Source of the DNA: Phoronis australis
Lineage: Eukaryota; Phoronida; Phoronidae
Assembly (NCBI GenBank): GCA_002633005.1
Contig: NMRA01000307.1
Span: 192,687-256,686, forward strand
Length of the DNA: 64,000 nucleotides
Reading direction: 5' to 3'
The notes beneath the pieces were generated by a model. That model worked only from the letters and a program-made list of their open reading frames with translations, had not been told where the DNA came from and ran no database searches. Positions 1 through 11,900 of this stretch are shown one piece after another (positions within the stretch are counted from its first letter, which is position 1; each line of letters begins with the position of its first letter). The position numbers and the translations under genes were made by a program.

Positions 1-887
1 GAGGGTTCATTTTGCATTATTTGTAGTCGCTTGCCACGATAAAATCAAAATCCTTACCAACTCAGTTACAGGGCTAACGGAAAATCTTGTGTTCAATTTT
101 GTGAATGACTAGATTTTCTCAAAACATTGTTGCTGTGGTGCAGAATTTACAACTATTTTGTGTTACCTATCAGGAAAAAGATTAAAAGGGAAGTTTATTT
201 CTTCACCACGTTATGTCCTAAATATATGAGGTTTTACAATTACCAATTGGTTTCTCCGCTCCCTTTATTAGAGAAAGATAACAGTTAGTAATCGTCGACA
301 CTGTGAAAATCTGCAGATTGTCATTTGCTACTAGGCCAAAATCCCAGGTCGCATTTTGTAGATTTCATGTCCCATTTTTAGATTTCAGCTCCTGAAATAT
401 TGCGAACTAAAAGGCCAAGTTCATCGTTATGGTCCAGATTTGATTTGACTTATCGAAGTTGACTAATTCCGTTGGGGCATTTTAAAAGTCATGGGATTTA
501 CACGAGCTGTCAGTTATGGAGGGAAGTTTGAAGAAATTGGTTTGCATGAGTTGGAATTCCCAAATGTCCCATGTGACTAAGGCAAGTTGGTTAAAATCTC
601 TGGTCGGATCTCCAAATTTCAGGTCGCAAATGCAACCTGCATCCTTATACGTTGAGCTGTGATTATAAGATCAACACATAACGTGCCAACCTTGTTGTGC
701 TTGTCAAATTTACATCTCCGAATATCAATTTATGTACTTATAGATGTAGTAGAAATGACAAAATCACAGCAGAAGCTGCTTATTGGCTAATACGATCAAA
801 GTAAAACCAGCACGGAGAGACCTCTATTGGTGTTAAATATCCTATCCAGTATTGAGAAAGGATGGTTTACCAGACAGCATTGTGTAC

Positions 888-1145
888 AAGCTAAAAGTAT
901 TCAGGCAAAATGACCCAGAATTCCTTGTGTGACAGAAAGACAGAAGCCAATTTCATAGTCAGAGCAGTCCTCTCTCATGACTGAGAATGAAGGTGAATTA
1001 GGAGGAAAATTAGTGACTTGGCCAATCAAGCCATTTTGCTTCCCTAACAGTTATTACCAACACTTTTGCTGTTAACAGAATTACCCCTTGTGACGGGAAG
1101 ACGGTATTTTGTATGATTAGTTTTGTCTCGTGCCGTACAAAATAT
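888..1145 (-). mobile_element. Degenerate copy of the TACAGTACAAG-TIR element family
   Basis: Its left end reads gtacaagctaaaagtattca followed by ggcaaaatga and resembles the reverse complement of the right end of the 25219-25620 element. Its right end has tgtctcgtgccgtacaa. The inner text (tcatgactgagaa, gtgacgggaagacggtattt) is shared with the copies near 10600, 25540 and 48540. Orientation is relative to 25219-25620. Confidence 0.5.
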
Positions 1146-1665
1146 TCTACACTAGCTGGCATGCCAGTCTTCAGTGCGTGTTTGGCAATGCATCTCATAC
1201 ACTATAAATAGCAATGAGTTGTGATGCAGTGTACATCTCATGTGGAAAGGACAAGATGCATTTTATTGGTGGTGTGTAATCGCTGGTTTATATGCTTTCA
1301 AAAAAATTAGAGGGTGTGCAAAATAAACATAAAATCCAGGTGCACACTGAACCTAAACATCCTGTAGGTTTGTGTTTAAACTGGATGTAGTTCCTACTAT
1401 CTAATGTTGGGTAGGTCAGGTTTCTGCTAAATGTGGGTAGATAAAGTTCCAACTAAATGTCAAAATTCTGTTCTCCAAAGTGCTCAAAATGAAGTGGAAT
1501 ATTATTCCTATTTTTACCTAGAAATTTCGTGAAATAAAATTTCATTATTTTGCGGTTTTATATTTGGAGAGGCTTTCATGCTGTGCAATGATGAATTATT
1601 TTTAGTTATAAAATACTTTTGTTTGTGTTAAGTGTCATGTTCTCTCTGTAAGAACAAGATAATGG

Positions 1666-1849
1666 TGAAGGTGTATTGAGCACTGTTTGGGTAATATGGC
1701 TATAGCCTTGGTACATTCCTGTGAAGGTGTACCTATTGAGCACTGTTTGGGTAATATGAGTATTTCCTTGGTGCATTCCTGTGAAGGTATATTGAGCATT
1801 GTTTAGATAATATGGCTATTGCCTTGGTACATTCCTGTAAAGGTGTATT
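1666..1849. repeat. Minisatellite, about 60-bp unit, left part
   Basis: Three imperfect copies of a unit containing attgagcactgtttgggtaa, tatggctat and ccttggtacattcctgtgaa. The array continues after the inserted element, at 2444. Confidence 0.8.
1841..1849 (+). repeat. Left target-site duplication, 9 bp
   Basis: AGGTGTATT abuts the left TIR and is repeated exactly at 2444-2452. Confidence 0.8.
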
Positions 1850-2443
1850 CTCGCTGGTTCCCTGCGTGCCGCTAGGTGGGGCGGTAGCCGCGCCAGCACG
1901 CAGGTATCACATAATTTTCCTCGGTAAATTTTTTTACACCGGCGTTTCTGATTGGCTGGTCGAATTCTCAACAGGCAGCGCTTTACGCAAACAAACTGGC
2001 ATGTGACTGATGGACTGAAGTGTAAATGTGGTCTGTTGTACAGACAAATCGGTGCTTAAAATTTATGTTCAGGAAATTTGAAGCCTAGAAATTGTGATTG
2101 TGACTTTTCGGAATGCATCTTTCTACTGACGATGACTTTTGTTTACGATACTGTCCTGTATTCATACCACATGAATAACACACCGGTTAAATCGATCAGA
2201 TATGTGATTATTGTATATGTATGTGCTTCAAGCACGCGGCTATTGAACATCACTGCAGAAACGAAATAGTTGCTGCGACGCCACGTGCATGACAAGGCTA
2301 AAAATTGTTCACAGTCCGACATTTTTTCACTGTGTTTCAAAGCTAACCAATGACTGCCGAGGATACATCGACCAATGCTAAAGCTCGTGCCACTGCGTGA
2401 TACCTGCGTGCTGGCTGGGCTAAGCACGCAAGGAACCAGCGAG
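1850..2443. mobile_element. Non-autonomous DNA transposon, Mutator-like
   Basis: The 594-bp element begins CTCGCTGGTTCCCTGCGTGC; its end is the inverse, reading CTCGCTGGTTCCTTGCGTGC on the other strand. After a gap of different length, both ends share CCAGCACGCAGGTATCAC. A perfect 9-bp direct repeat flanks it. Long TIRs with a 9-bp duplication are the hallmark of Mutator-like elements. No transposase-like frame is present, so it depends on another copy. Confidence 0.8.
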
Positions 2444-2562
2444 AGGTGTATTGAGCAGGGTGTTTGGGTAACATGACTATTGCCTTGGTGTATTCCTGTG
2501 AATATTGAGTACTGTTTGGGTAATATGGCGCATTGGCTATTGCCTTGGTGCATTCTGTTTCA
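2444..2562. repeat. Minisatellite, right part, with right target-site duplication
   Basis: AGGTGTATT at 2444-2452 is the right target-site duplication. About two more imperfect units of the array (ttgagca.., tgtttgggtaacatg.., ccttggtg..) follow. Confidence 0.75.
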
Positions 2563-2729
2563 CACAGTGGCATGTGTCAGATTTAATTTTGTTGTTGTCA
2601 TAAAAATCGAGCCGTGAATGTCCTCTTCAGTAGAAATATTGGCTAAATAAACATCTTCATTTTTCTTCATATTACTCTTGAAGTTGACCATTTTGACTGA
2701 ATAATAAATTTTATTATGTTTCCTTACAG

Positions 2730-2938
2730 ACCACAATAGCGTGGCCAGTCGGGATAATCATGTATATGAGCTGGATCACTTGGCCACATTCAACGTGAAT
2801 CAGAGGCAGGGTCTGATGTATCCCGAAGATGGCATGAACCGACTGAGACAGATGGAGACGTCCGCTGGTGTCTGGACCATGCGCTGTCAGATGGTCATTG
2901 AAAGGAAGTGCGTGGTCATTCTGGACAAACAGACAGGG
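2730..2938 (+). CDS. EPS8: EPS8 exon A: start of the PTB domain
   Basis: The acceptor ttccttacag precedes 2730 and the donor gtaagt begins at 2939. The frame starting at 2732 reads [12 protein letters not shown] followed by an [10 protein letters not shown]-type helix and a [11 protein letters not shown] strand, the EPS8 PTB pattern. It enters at phase 1 (one base owed by an upstream exon) and leaves in phase 0. Confidence 0.95.
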
Positions 2939-5900
2939 GTAAGTTCGGCGCTCAACTGGGTTCGTGTTCACTAATATGCCATTCACATGGCATTGACATT
3001 GGGGGAACACTGCATGATCTGGGACATGCATGCTTCTCCTGGTAGTTGGTAGTGAGGTGCCTGGCCTGTCATAACTGGCCGTTAGTACAGAGCCATAGCT
3101 GAATTCAACTCTCCTACAATTGTATAATTGGCCTAGATTTACAGAAGTTAGGTCAATATCAGATGGGCTGAGTCAGATAGGTATAGGGAACAAACATTCG
3201 CTCCCCTCACGGCTTGTTGAAATCTTGATTTTAGCATTTCAACTCGCTCTGCAAAAGTAAGACTTTATTGGCAATAGAACGACAACTAATTTTATGCACT
3301 TAGAAATTTTCATGTGGGCGCATTATGCCGCCATCTCTGTCCGTCTGGCGTCTGCTGCTCTATCTCCAAACCCTGTGACGTATGTTCATGAAATTTTGCA
3401 CATACCCGTATATTTCTTTCTTGGATGGAACAGCATGAGCGAACTTTTGGACGGATCTTACTACTCGTGTGCCCCCTTAAGTGGCAATTTTAGTTTTTTA
3501 CGTTTACCTCTGTATCTTCAAAAGTCTTCAACCGATTTTCATGAAATTTGGCAGATAGTAATTTATTAATGAGATGAAGCTATCTTCTCATTTTCGGATG
3601 AATTTTGTGGTGTGCTTCTGCATCTTCCAAATAGCGCAGAGTATCATAATGAAAATTGGAAGATGTGTTCCCACTGACAAGAGCATTACTGACATGGATT
3701 TTCAAATGAGTCCAACTATTTTGGTGCCATCTGGTGTCATTTTCTCACTTCCATGGCTGTATCTCCTAAACCCCTTACGCGATGTTTTTGAAATTTTTGC
3801 AATTGTATTGCTTTTAAGTTATAACCAGATGGACGGATTTGACTACAGCTGTGGAAGTTCTTAACATTTGTCTTTTTATCTTTGGAGTTCTTTGACGGAT
3901 TTTCATGAAATTTGGCACAATAGTTTTGAGAGACGACAACACCTTTCTATTTTTGAATGGGTTCAATGTATGTTATGCCATTGAATGGCCATTTTTTATG
4001 ACACAAATAAACACCTTCAGAAGCACACCATTTGTAGTGAAGTCTCTGGCACATTTCAACGCTCTGCGTTGCTCTTGTTGTGTTTGCTGTTTGAGTGACA
4101 AAACTTCTCTCAAGATGCAATGTTTCTAACCTAGACTAATGGGCCTCTTAGGGAGAAAAATGTGGCTGCAGTGAGAAATAGCGAGGAAGGGCCTTGTAGG
4201 TACACAACATTGTGGGTCAATACCACAGACATCAGAGTGGTTTTGTGTTATTTTGGGATGCAGCTATTGGTACTTCTGTTAATGAATAGAGCCGTATGCA
4301 TACTAATCATTCTAAAGTGTAAATGTAATAACGCTTCACTGTGGCCTTAAGATAAGGCAAAAAAGGGCTAACTCCATAGCAGGTATAAAGTACGTAATAC
4401 ATAGTCAGCATCAAGTTACATACAGCTAACATTTTGATAAAAGCATTCCAGTGATAATGGGTTGTAGCCCTATTTATTATCACATTCTACTTTGCAATCA
4501 GAGGTGATGGTGAAATGACATTAATCCAAAAAAGAACCGTTGACTACATCTACTAAATATAGTTACTCTGGATGATAGATAAACCTTAGGCCAGGAACAC
4601 GGGCACATCACAAGGCTTTCAAGTTCAATAGTTGAAGGGATTGTACCTCTTGATTCTCCTTTGGTTTTAACTGAAAATACTGTTTGAGGCTATTAGTAAA
4701 TATTGTTTAATAATAATAATTTTCTCATTTTCAAACTTTCACTACTTTTTGCCCTGTTTATGGATAGCGAATTGAACTGGATGCATGCGCTTTCCAGAGC
4801 ATATAACCATCCACTCCAGAGTCCATGAAGTGTTGTGGCCGTGAATGTCTTCAGGATAAGCTGGCAATTGAATTTGGATCAGATAAATGCTATCTGTGTT
4901 TGCTTTATATGCATGCAAAACCAGACTGGGAAATCTATCTTCTTACCATGAAGAGGACTACATTCCAATTACATGACTTGTGGATAGGTTCTGTGCCCCA
5001 TGGTGATTGCATGTGATTGGTCAGAATATTTACATTGTACTGGTTTATGTTATGATAATTAGCAGTCAGACTTTGCTGATAGGATGCTTTTGTTCAAGCT
5101 CATGTTATATTGGTGATTCTCCTGACTAGACCTGATATCTGCTTTCTTTGATATCAGCTTCCTTGTGAAAGTTCCTCTGACATGTAAACAGCTTTATGAA
5201 TGATCATTCTTCATTCACTTTGGTATGGGAACATTAACCCAGTAAAGAGGTTTATTGGGGCATTTATTGTTATGTGTGGAATGCAATATAGTGTATGACT
5301 TTGTTCTTACACACATTGTACTACATAAACTACCTTCAGGTCATTTATGAAACATGGACATTATTGGGCATAGTTCCAGACTTATTTTCGGAAAACATTA
5401 AAAATGGCAAAATAAGTTTCCAGGCTTGGAAAGACAAGGAAAAGGAAAAATATTAAATCCCGTGGAAGATTCTACAAGTTTAATCAAGAATCGTGTAATG
5501 TTGTAAGTGATGTCATGATATCGCATGTTCTTAATGCTTGGTGACAAGTCATGTCATGATATCATATGTTCTTAGTGCTTGGTGACAAGTCATGTCATGA
5601 TATCATATGTTCTTAATGCCTGGTGACAAGCAGTGGGACACATCACCACATTTCTTCTTTTTGTAGGATGTAAAATCTTGGAAAAATGAAAATACCATTA
5701 ACATCTTAGAAAACCTGTATGAAAAAAGACAACATAACATGAGTGGGAACTGTGGCAAAATGGTGTTGATGGAATGCAGATGTAACCTAGGGGGTGCCTA
5801 AACTTTGTCTGATAAAGGTTTAACAAACATTTATTGGCATTCAAGCAGGAATGGGTTCACTGTTAAACTTTAATGGTCTGTAATGTTGCAGACAGGTAGT

Positions 5901-8900
5901 AGGACTGGTCTGGCCTATAAACTCTTAAGGGCCTTTCATACTAACATCGATGCATCGTTGGTTTGGGGAGTTGCGGTCAGTATGAACGCTTAACTCCGGT
6001 CCTGGATCGCAGTTAACAGCTCCAGTTAATATCGCAGTTAACAGGTGGATTTAAGACCGCAGCGTCGACGCTGCGGTGCAGAATGAACGCTCAACTCCGG
6101 TCCAATCGAAGTTATCGCCAGGTGCCACTGTTATTGTCAGCAGTTACAGAGTAGTGCCGTCACTAATAACTACTTATTTTTGCTCTAATGATAACCAATC
6201 GATTTAAAAATGAGTTTAATGTCATTTAGCACATTTAAATGTTCCCAAATTGTCACATTGAAAAAAATCTTAGCGTGCAGCGCAACCTTGCGATAACTTC
6301 GATGATGTCAGCGTCACCGACCCTTAACTTCGATGGTCATTAACTACCGAAGCCAGTATGAACGGTCCAGCTAATTGCGCTGTTTACGTCGACGCTCCGC
6401 TCAGAACGGAGTTAAGTCAATATGAAAGGGCCTAGTGAAATGAGAGTACAAGGTCGTTTCTACTCGATCTGGTTTCGAATTCTGTTGAAAACCACAAAAC
6501 GTTATTTCTTTCATCTGTCTTCATTTTTGCATTGGGTTTTTGTGCTCTTAACAAATATATTGTAACATACCACCAGTTTAAATGTGGGAACACATCACTT
6601 GCAGAATGCATGATTATTCTTCACTTATTTTGCGCAAAATTTATTTCCAAAATTGCAATTTTTCTATTTTAAGAGGCGTTAATTTGTTGCATTGCAAATG
6701 ATAGAAACATAACTGACTGTTTCTTTATGTCATGTACATTGTACAAACCAAGCTTAGACTAGAATGTTACTAATTTTTGTTTTTGTTCATTAATTTGACA
6801 AAATAGCATTTGGCTGGTGTACCATTTTGTATGTTAGATAAGTAAAGAATTACCATAGGTGGCGTTGGCTTGGCAGCTTGTTTCAGTTGGAGACTCAGCT
6901 GCATGAGAATTGTAATGCTATTTTTCAGTTTTATTTATTACCTTTTAGCAAGTTCTATCCTGAGTGTGTTTTGACTTCCATAAATGAAGGAAGTATTAAA
7001 TGTAAACAGGGGGCGATGCCTAAACATTAGATTAGTCTTATCCTGCTCACTGATAAGGTGACTTGTGCCTTACTATACCTTTTATCTTCAGCCGCCCTTT
7101 CAGTATTTGTGGAAAGATAAGTGTTTGGAAATACTCCAGTTAAAACCTGATAATGTAACCTGCTGATTTCTTTTGATACATGAGTTGGAGCTCTTTCCTT
7201 ATGTATTTATGTTGCACATTTGTCAGTCTTCATGGAAATGCAAATGTTATTTTGTTATAATTCCAAATTGCTAAGTAAGGTAAACTATGGTAAAAATTAA
7301 GGACAGTAGAAATTTTGCTCAAGGTTGATGCTTGTACCAAATTTTAGAAATAACAATACTGGCTGTCCCTAATTCAAGAAATAACAACTGGCCATTCACC
7401 TTGATGTTGTACTCAGGACATATAGGAATGTTGCATGACAACTATTTTTGATGATATGAAGAACTGAAAAGTCTGTAATCAGACTCTGTTGATACAAAAC
7501 TTAAAGTCTGATATTTGAGAAACATGATCCCTTCCAAAATTGCTTATGTCCCAATATACTAAATCAAGTAAATTCGGTTTAAATTTTGATGTCCCAAAAT
7601 CTAGAGCCTGTCCTGCATTACAGAATTTTTATGGTAATGATAATACTTAGTTTAACACACTTAAGCCACCGAATGCAACAAATTGGATAACCTATTAAGT
7701 AATGCTTCACTTATTAAGCCTACAAGTGAATTCTATTTTGTCAAATATATCCTCATAATAAAGCACTGTCAACATTGCTGTTTTTTGGAGCATAACGGAC
7801 CATCACCATAACACATTCTTAAGTACATAGCAACAGGTTCATTTTTGTGAAACGAAGAGTTTACCTCTGGCTTTCAAAATCATGTTATTTATTGTCATGA
7901 TTAGTAGACTGGCCTTTTTTGAAGTTGCACAATTTCCCCAATTTGAATTTCCTGTGATGTTTGCAGTTCTGAAGTTAGAACCATGTTGACTCAGTTGTTT
8001 ATTACTTGCATTTTATGCACTCATGTAGTTTGGAGATAGTTAGGGTATTCCTAATATCAGGCTTGTTCTTATTTCGCACAAAGTAACAATCAAAATGGTC
8101 ATTTTTCTATTTTTCAAAGGCTCATTTACTTTGCTGCATATCAGAGGAACAAATGTTGTTTATGGCATTAAGACTTTTCAATAATTGCTTATAATTGACT
8201 CAGCGAGTCCGCGGTACTTCTTAATTCTGATTTTGCTGAGTAATTAAAAAAACACAAAATGTCACTTGTTTGGTAAATTGGTGAAGAAGTGTCATAAGCA
8301 AAATAAATGAAATATAAATATTGTCCTCAAACTCACACTGCCTCATTGGTTACCCACAATGCAATACATCCTTACCCTGCTGTTCTCACTATTTTGTATA
8401 AAAATTACCACTCCCACCTTAGTGGCCACTTACAAAGTTTCACTTTCAAAGACCACGCTCAATTTAACGCCCAGCCCCACTTTATTTGATCAAGATTCCA
8501 TTGAAAGTCTCATGTGCACGCCTAGCTTACGGCAAATTTAGCAGCCAAAGCATACTTTTGAATAAGCAATAGCCAGATTTTCTGCATCACCTTGCCTTAT
8601 CTTAGCACAGAAAATACCTGTATTCTCCTATTCTCCAAAATCCACTGAACGAGAAACATAGCAATGAATCGATCTACTTTTCTCGACTTGCCTCGGCTTT
8701 ATAACTACTTTCTATGTCAGAGGCCCGTGGACAGAGGTCATGACCTTTTAGAAAAGCTATGCTATTTTTGTTAAATAATGCTTTTACTCAAAACCAATTG
8801 AAAATTTAAACAAAATGGAAAGAAAGTGAATCTATAAATTAAGGTTTAGCAACTATTATAGCTTACTACACATTTTATCACGCTAAGCTTTGACCTGAAA

Positions 8901-11900
8901 ATATCATCTGCTGAAGTAGGTTACCACTAGTAACTGAGTATAATGCTCAAGTCATAGGATCCCGACGACATGATACCCGCATTCAAATTGGAGATCGGTG
9001 ATTTACAAGTGAGAGAACATGAAATTTCACTGAATTAAAACATCGTTTTTATGGAAATTATGCATCTTATTTTTCATAGCATATAAATGTCAGTATAATG
9101 CCCTTTATTGAACATGCGATTGTTACGTGTACTCATTTAAGTATTCTATTTTCACGTTTGATGACGTCAGCCGCTGAGTGGTGCAGTGGTAAAGTCCACG
9201 ACTCGAAACTCATGCGAACCGGGTTCGAAACCGGCCTCGATTCCCGCCAAAATGCTATCTCATTAGTGAGATAACTAAATAGGTTATTACACGGTTGTAT
9301 TGGCCATTGGAGGCTGATATTGTGGTATAATAGATGTTCTCCTGTCTAAGCCTCCTAGTGTTAACTTTGATAAGAACAGTAATACTCGACTCATCATGCT
9401 GGTGTCAACAAGGTTTTGTGATACATATTGCTAACACCAAGGAACTTGACTAGTTGTTCAGTATTCATGGCTCAGTGTATCGTATAATTTTTGCTGGTCT
9501 AGCTAGGCTTTAGAAGTGGTTGGTTACATAGCTACATCATGTAATCCACCTAGTTAAGAGGAGATATGGTTTGTCACTGACGGGAACTCAGATAAACAGG
9601 GGAGTTGTGGCATTCTTAAAAAAGGAAAACATTAAATACTGAATGTTTGATATAATGCTGTGATGTTGTATGCTGGTTGGGTGCATTTTCTCGACAAATC
9701 TCGATTTTGTCACTGTTTCCATTTTTAGTGAAGCTGGCTCAACAAATTTGACAGAAAATTTACACCCTCTATTTTGTTTCAGGATGAGATGGAATCTTTT
9801 CCGCTTCATCTGATCAGTGAACCGACGGCATTTACGAACAAGGACAGGAAGGACCTTTACAACAATGTCATCCTCTTCTCTGTCTTGGAAGATACCAAAC
9901 AACGTCACTCTGGCCCATCAGAGATGCATATCTTCCAGGCCATTGGTATATCGGTGAGTGCTGACGCCACGAGGGTGTATGTTGACGCCACGAAGGTGTA
10001 TGTTTTTCTCTTCAAAACGTGCATCTTGTGCAGTTTCGTTGAGTTCCTGCCTGCCATTATATATCCCCTTTGCTTTCAAAACCTTCTGTTATGAAAAATA
10101 AGAAATGACAATTTTGGCAAATATTTTGTGTTAAATAAGTATTTTAAAAAATAGCATCAAATTAATGCTTTACCATCTTTACAAAAGATACCGTCATACA
10201 ATAATTTCAAGAGTTACAACATCATTAGACTTTTAGTAGTTCTTGAAATTGAAAAATTGGCAGTTTGCCAATTATTTTTGTATACCGTTGGGATAGCTTG
10301 TTTACCATAGTGTCAACACTTGATCAGTGTGTTGAGTTGTGCTACACACGTCTGATTCCTTAAGTAGGGTGTAATGTCTCATGTTGTCTGACTACAGTAA
10401 CTTTAGTAAAGTTTCCTCAGATTTGGAGACAACTTGACAAAAAAGTAGATTACTGTTATTCGGGCAAGTTTCATTTAAAAATTCAAATGAATATTTCAGC
10501 CTTCTCTTATATGACCAATAATGTAGTGTAACGTGGCTAAGCCATTATTCTGAATGTTGCTGCCTTGTTAGTTGATACCAGTCATTTTCATTGTTAACAG
10601 ATTGAATTAGTTGTCATGACGGTGAAACAGTATTTTGTCTGATTGCTTTTATGTACTTTAATGTGCCGTAACATAAGCTTCTTGTTGTTGCTACCATGTA
10701 GTGGCAGGTAGACTTTGTTAATTTCAACTTCTCATTGAATACTCTTGGCTTAAAACATTCAGTTGACATTATCTGTGTTTTTACAGGCTACAGATGTCGT
10801 AGATGAAATAAAGTATGCTAAAACTGACACACGACCATCTCATAAGCCATATGGGTGAGTATGGGGGGCTGCACTCGGACAGACACCTTCAGTTTTTCAA
10901 ATCAAATCATTACTCTAAAAGGGTGCCATAGACATTTTTACAATTTTTTCAAACTGTCAACCCCGGGAGACGCGTTGTTCTTATTGAAGTTCTTGGTGCA
11001 TGTGAGAGCAAACGTAACACAAACGTTTCAGTTTCATAGCCATTCTGCGTGTCTTCACGTCTTTGCTGCCCGATGGTGTGTTTACAAGTACAAGTTATTG
11101 AAGAGACTGGTGTGAGTGCAGAATTTGTAGGAGACGACTCAAAACAGTTCTGGAGACAACTCACATTTTTCAACTGTTTGTTACAAGAAATGTGATCAAT
11201 AGTTGGAGTCAAACCCTAATAGTGCTAGACAGCATTATGTGTGGGCTTAGGAGACAACTCAAAGATTTTTGGGAGACCACTCCCACACCATCCACCTTAT
11301 GTGATCAGATTTGTAACGACCAGTAAGACTGAAGCTGAGCTTGTTAACTAGCCAATCAGACCACAGCACAGACATGTGATCCACTAAAAGGAAATTATCA
11401 CCAGGGGTCACTATACCAGCACGCAATGGATGTTTGGGACAAAAGAAAATATGTCAGACATCCGTAGCCATAGGGGGTGATTACACGAATGGTTGTAATC
11501 AGGAAGAAAGTATATTAAATATCTGCCATGATAGTATAAAGGTATGTAAACAACGGGTGTTTGGGCTTATAGTCTGGGGGGTACTTCCATAGAAGTTGCA
11601 TGGATGGGGGGAGAGGGTTCACATCTACTCCCAACAAAAAGGTGGCTATTCTTTTCTAATGGGTATTTTTTCGATTCAGTTTCTCATGAAATAGAACTCT
11701 CTGGGGAACGAAGAAACAAAAGGAGGACTTAAGTGAAACAAAATGAAATTGTTGTTCTTTCATCGAAGGTCGCCAAAACCCGATCCCTTTGTGGAGTCCT
11801 CTCTGTTTAACTTTTCCAGCTGGTTCCCCAGACTTTGGCAGCCATATTGAATATAGTTGATAAGGAAAGGAAATAAGAAAACTGTCATCAAATAACTAAT

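Larger units (their letters stand above)
1..2729. other. EPS8 upstream sequence, probably intron
   Basis: No coding exon is recognised here. It contains a degenerate inverted-repeat element (about 888-1145), a minisatellite (from about 1666) and an inserted Mutator-like element (1850-2443). Exon A has an owed phase, so this stretch is probably intronic, with the first EPS8 exon(s) further left. Confidence 0.6.
2939..9782 (+). other. EPS8: EPS8 intron A-B (6.8 kb)
   Basis: No exon recognised. It holds a degenerate periodic repeat (about 3355-3925), a short minisatellite (5511-5630), an inverted-repeat element (5928-6432) and a tRNA-like SINE head (about 9168-9250). The remainder shows nothing I recognise. 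Confidence 0.8.

Noticed and set aside
2143-2553. 136-codon minus-strand open frame
   Set aside because: It runs across the right end of the inserted Mutator-like element into the minisatellite and resembles no transposase.
3294-4129. Three consecutive plus-strand open frames of 74-96 codons as a small gene
   Set aside because: The stretch is built from a degenerate dispersed repeat of about 110-155-bp period. The frames show no recognisable domain or splice-consistent extension.
9168-9250. A functional tRNA gene
   Set aside because: A- and B-box motifs are present but the acceptor stem does not pair and no clean anticodon arm is visible. It fits a SINE head better.
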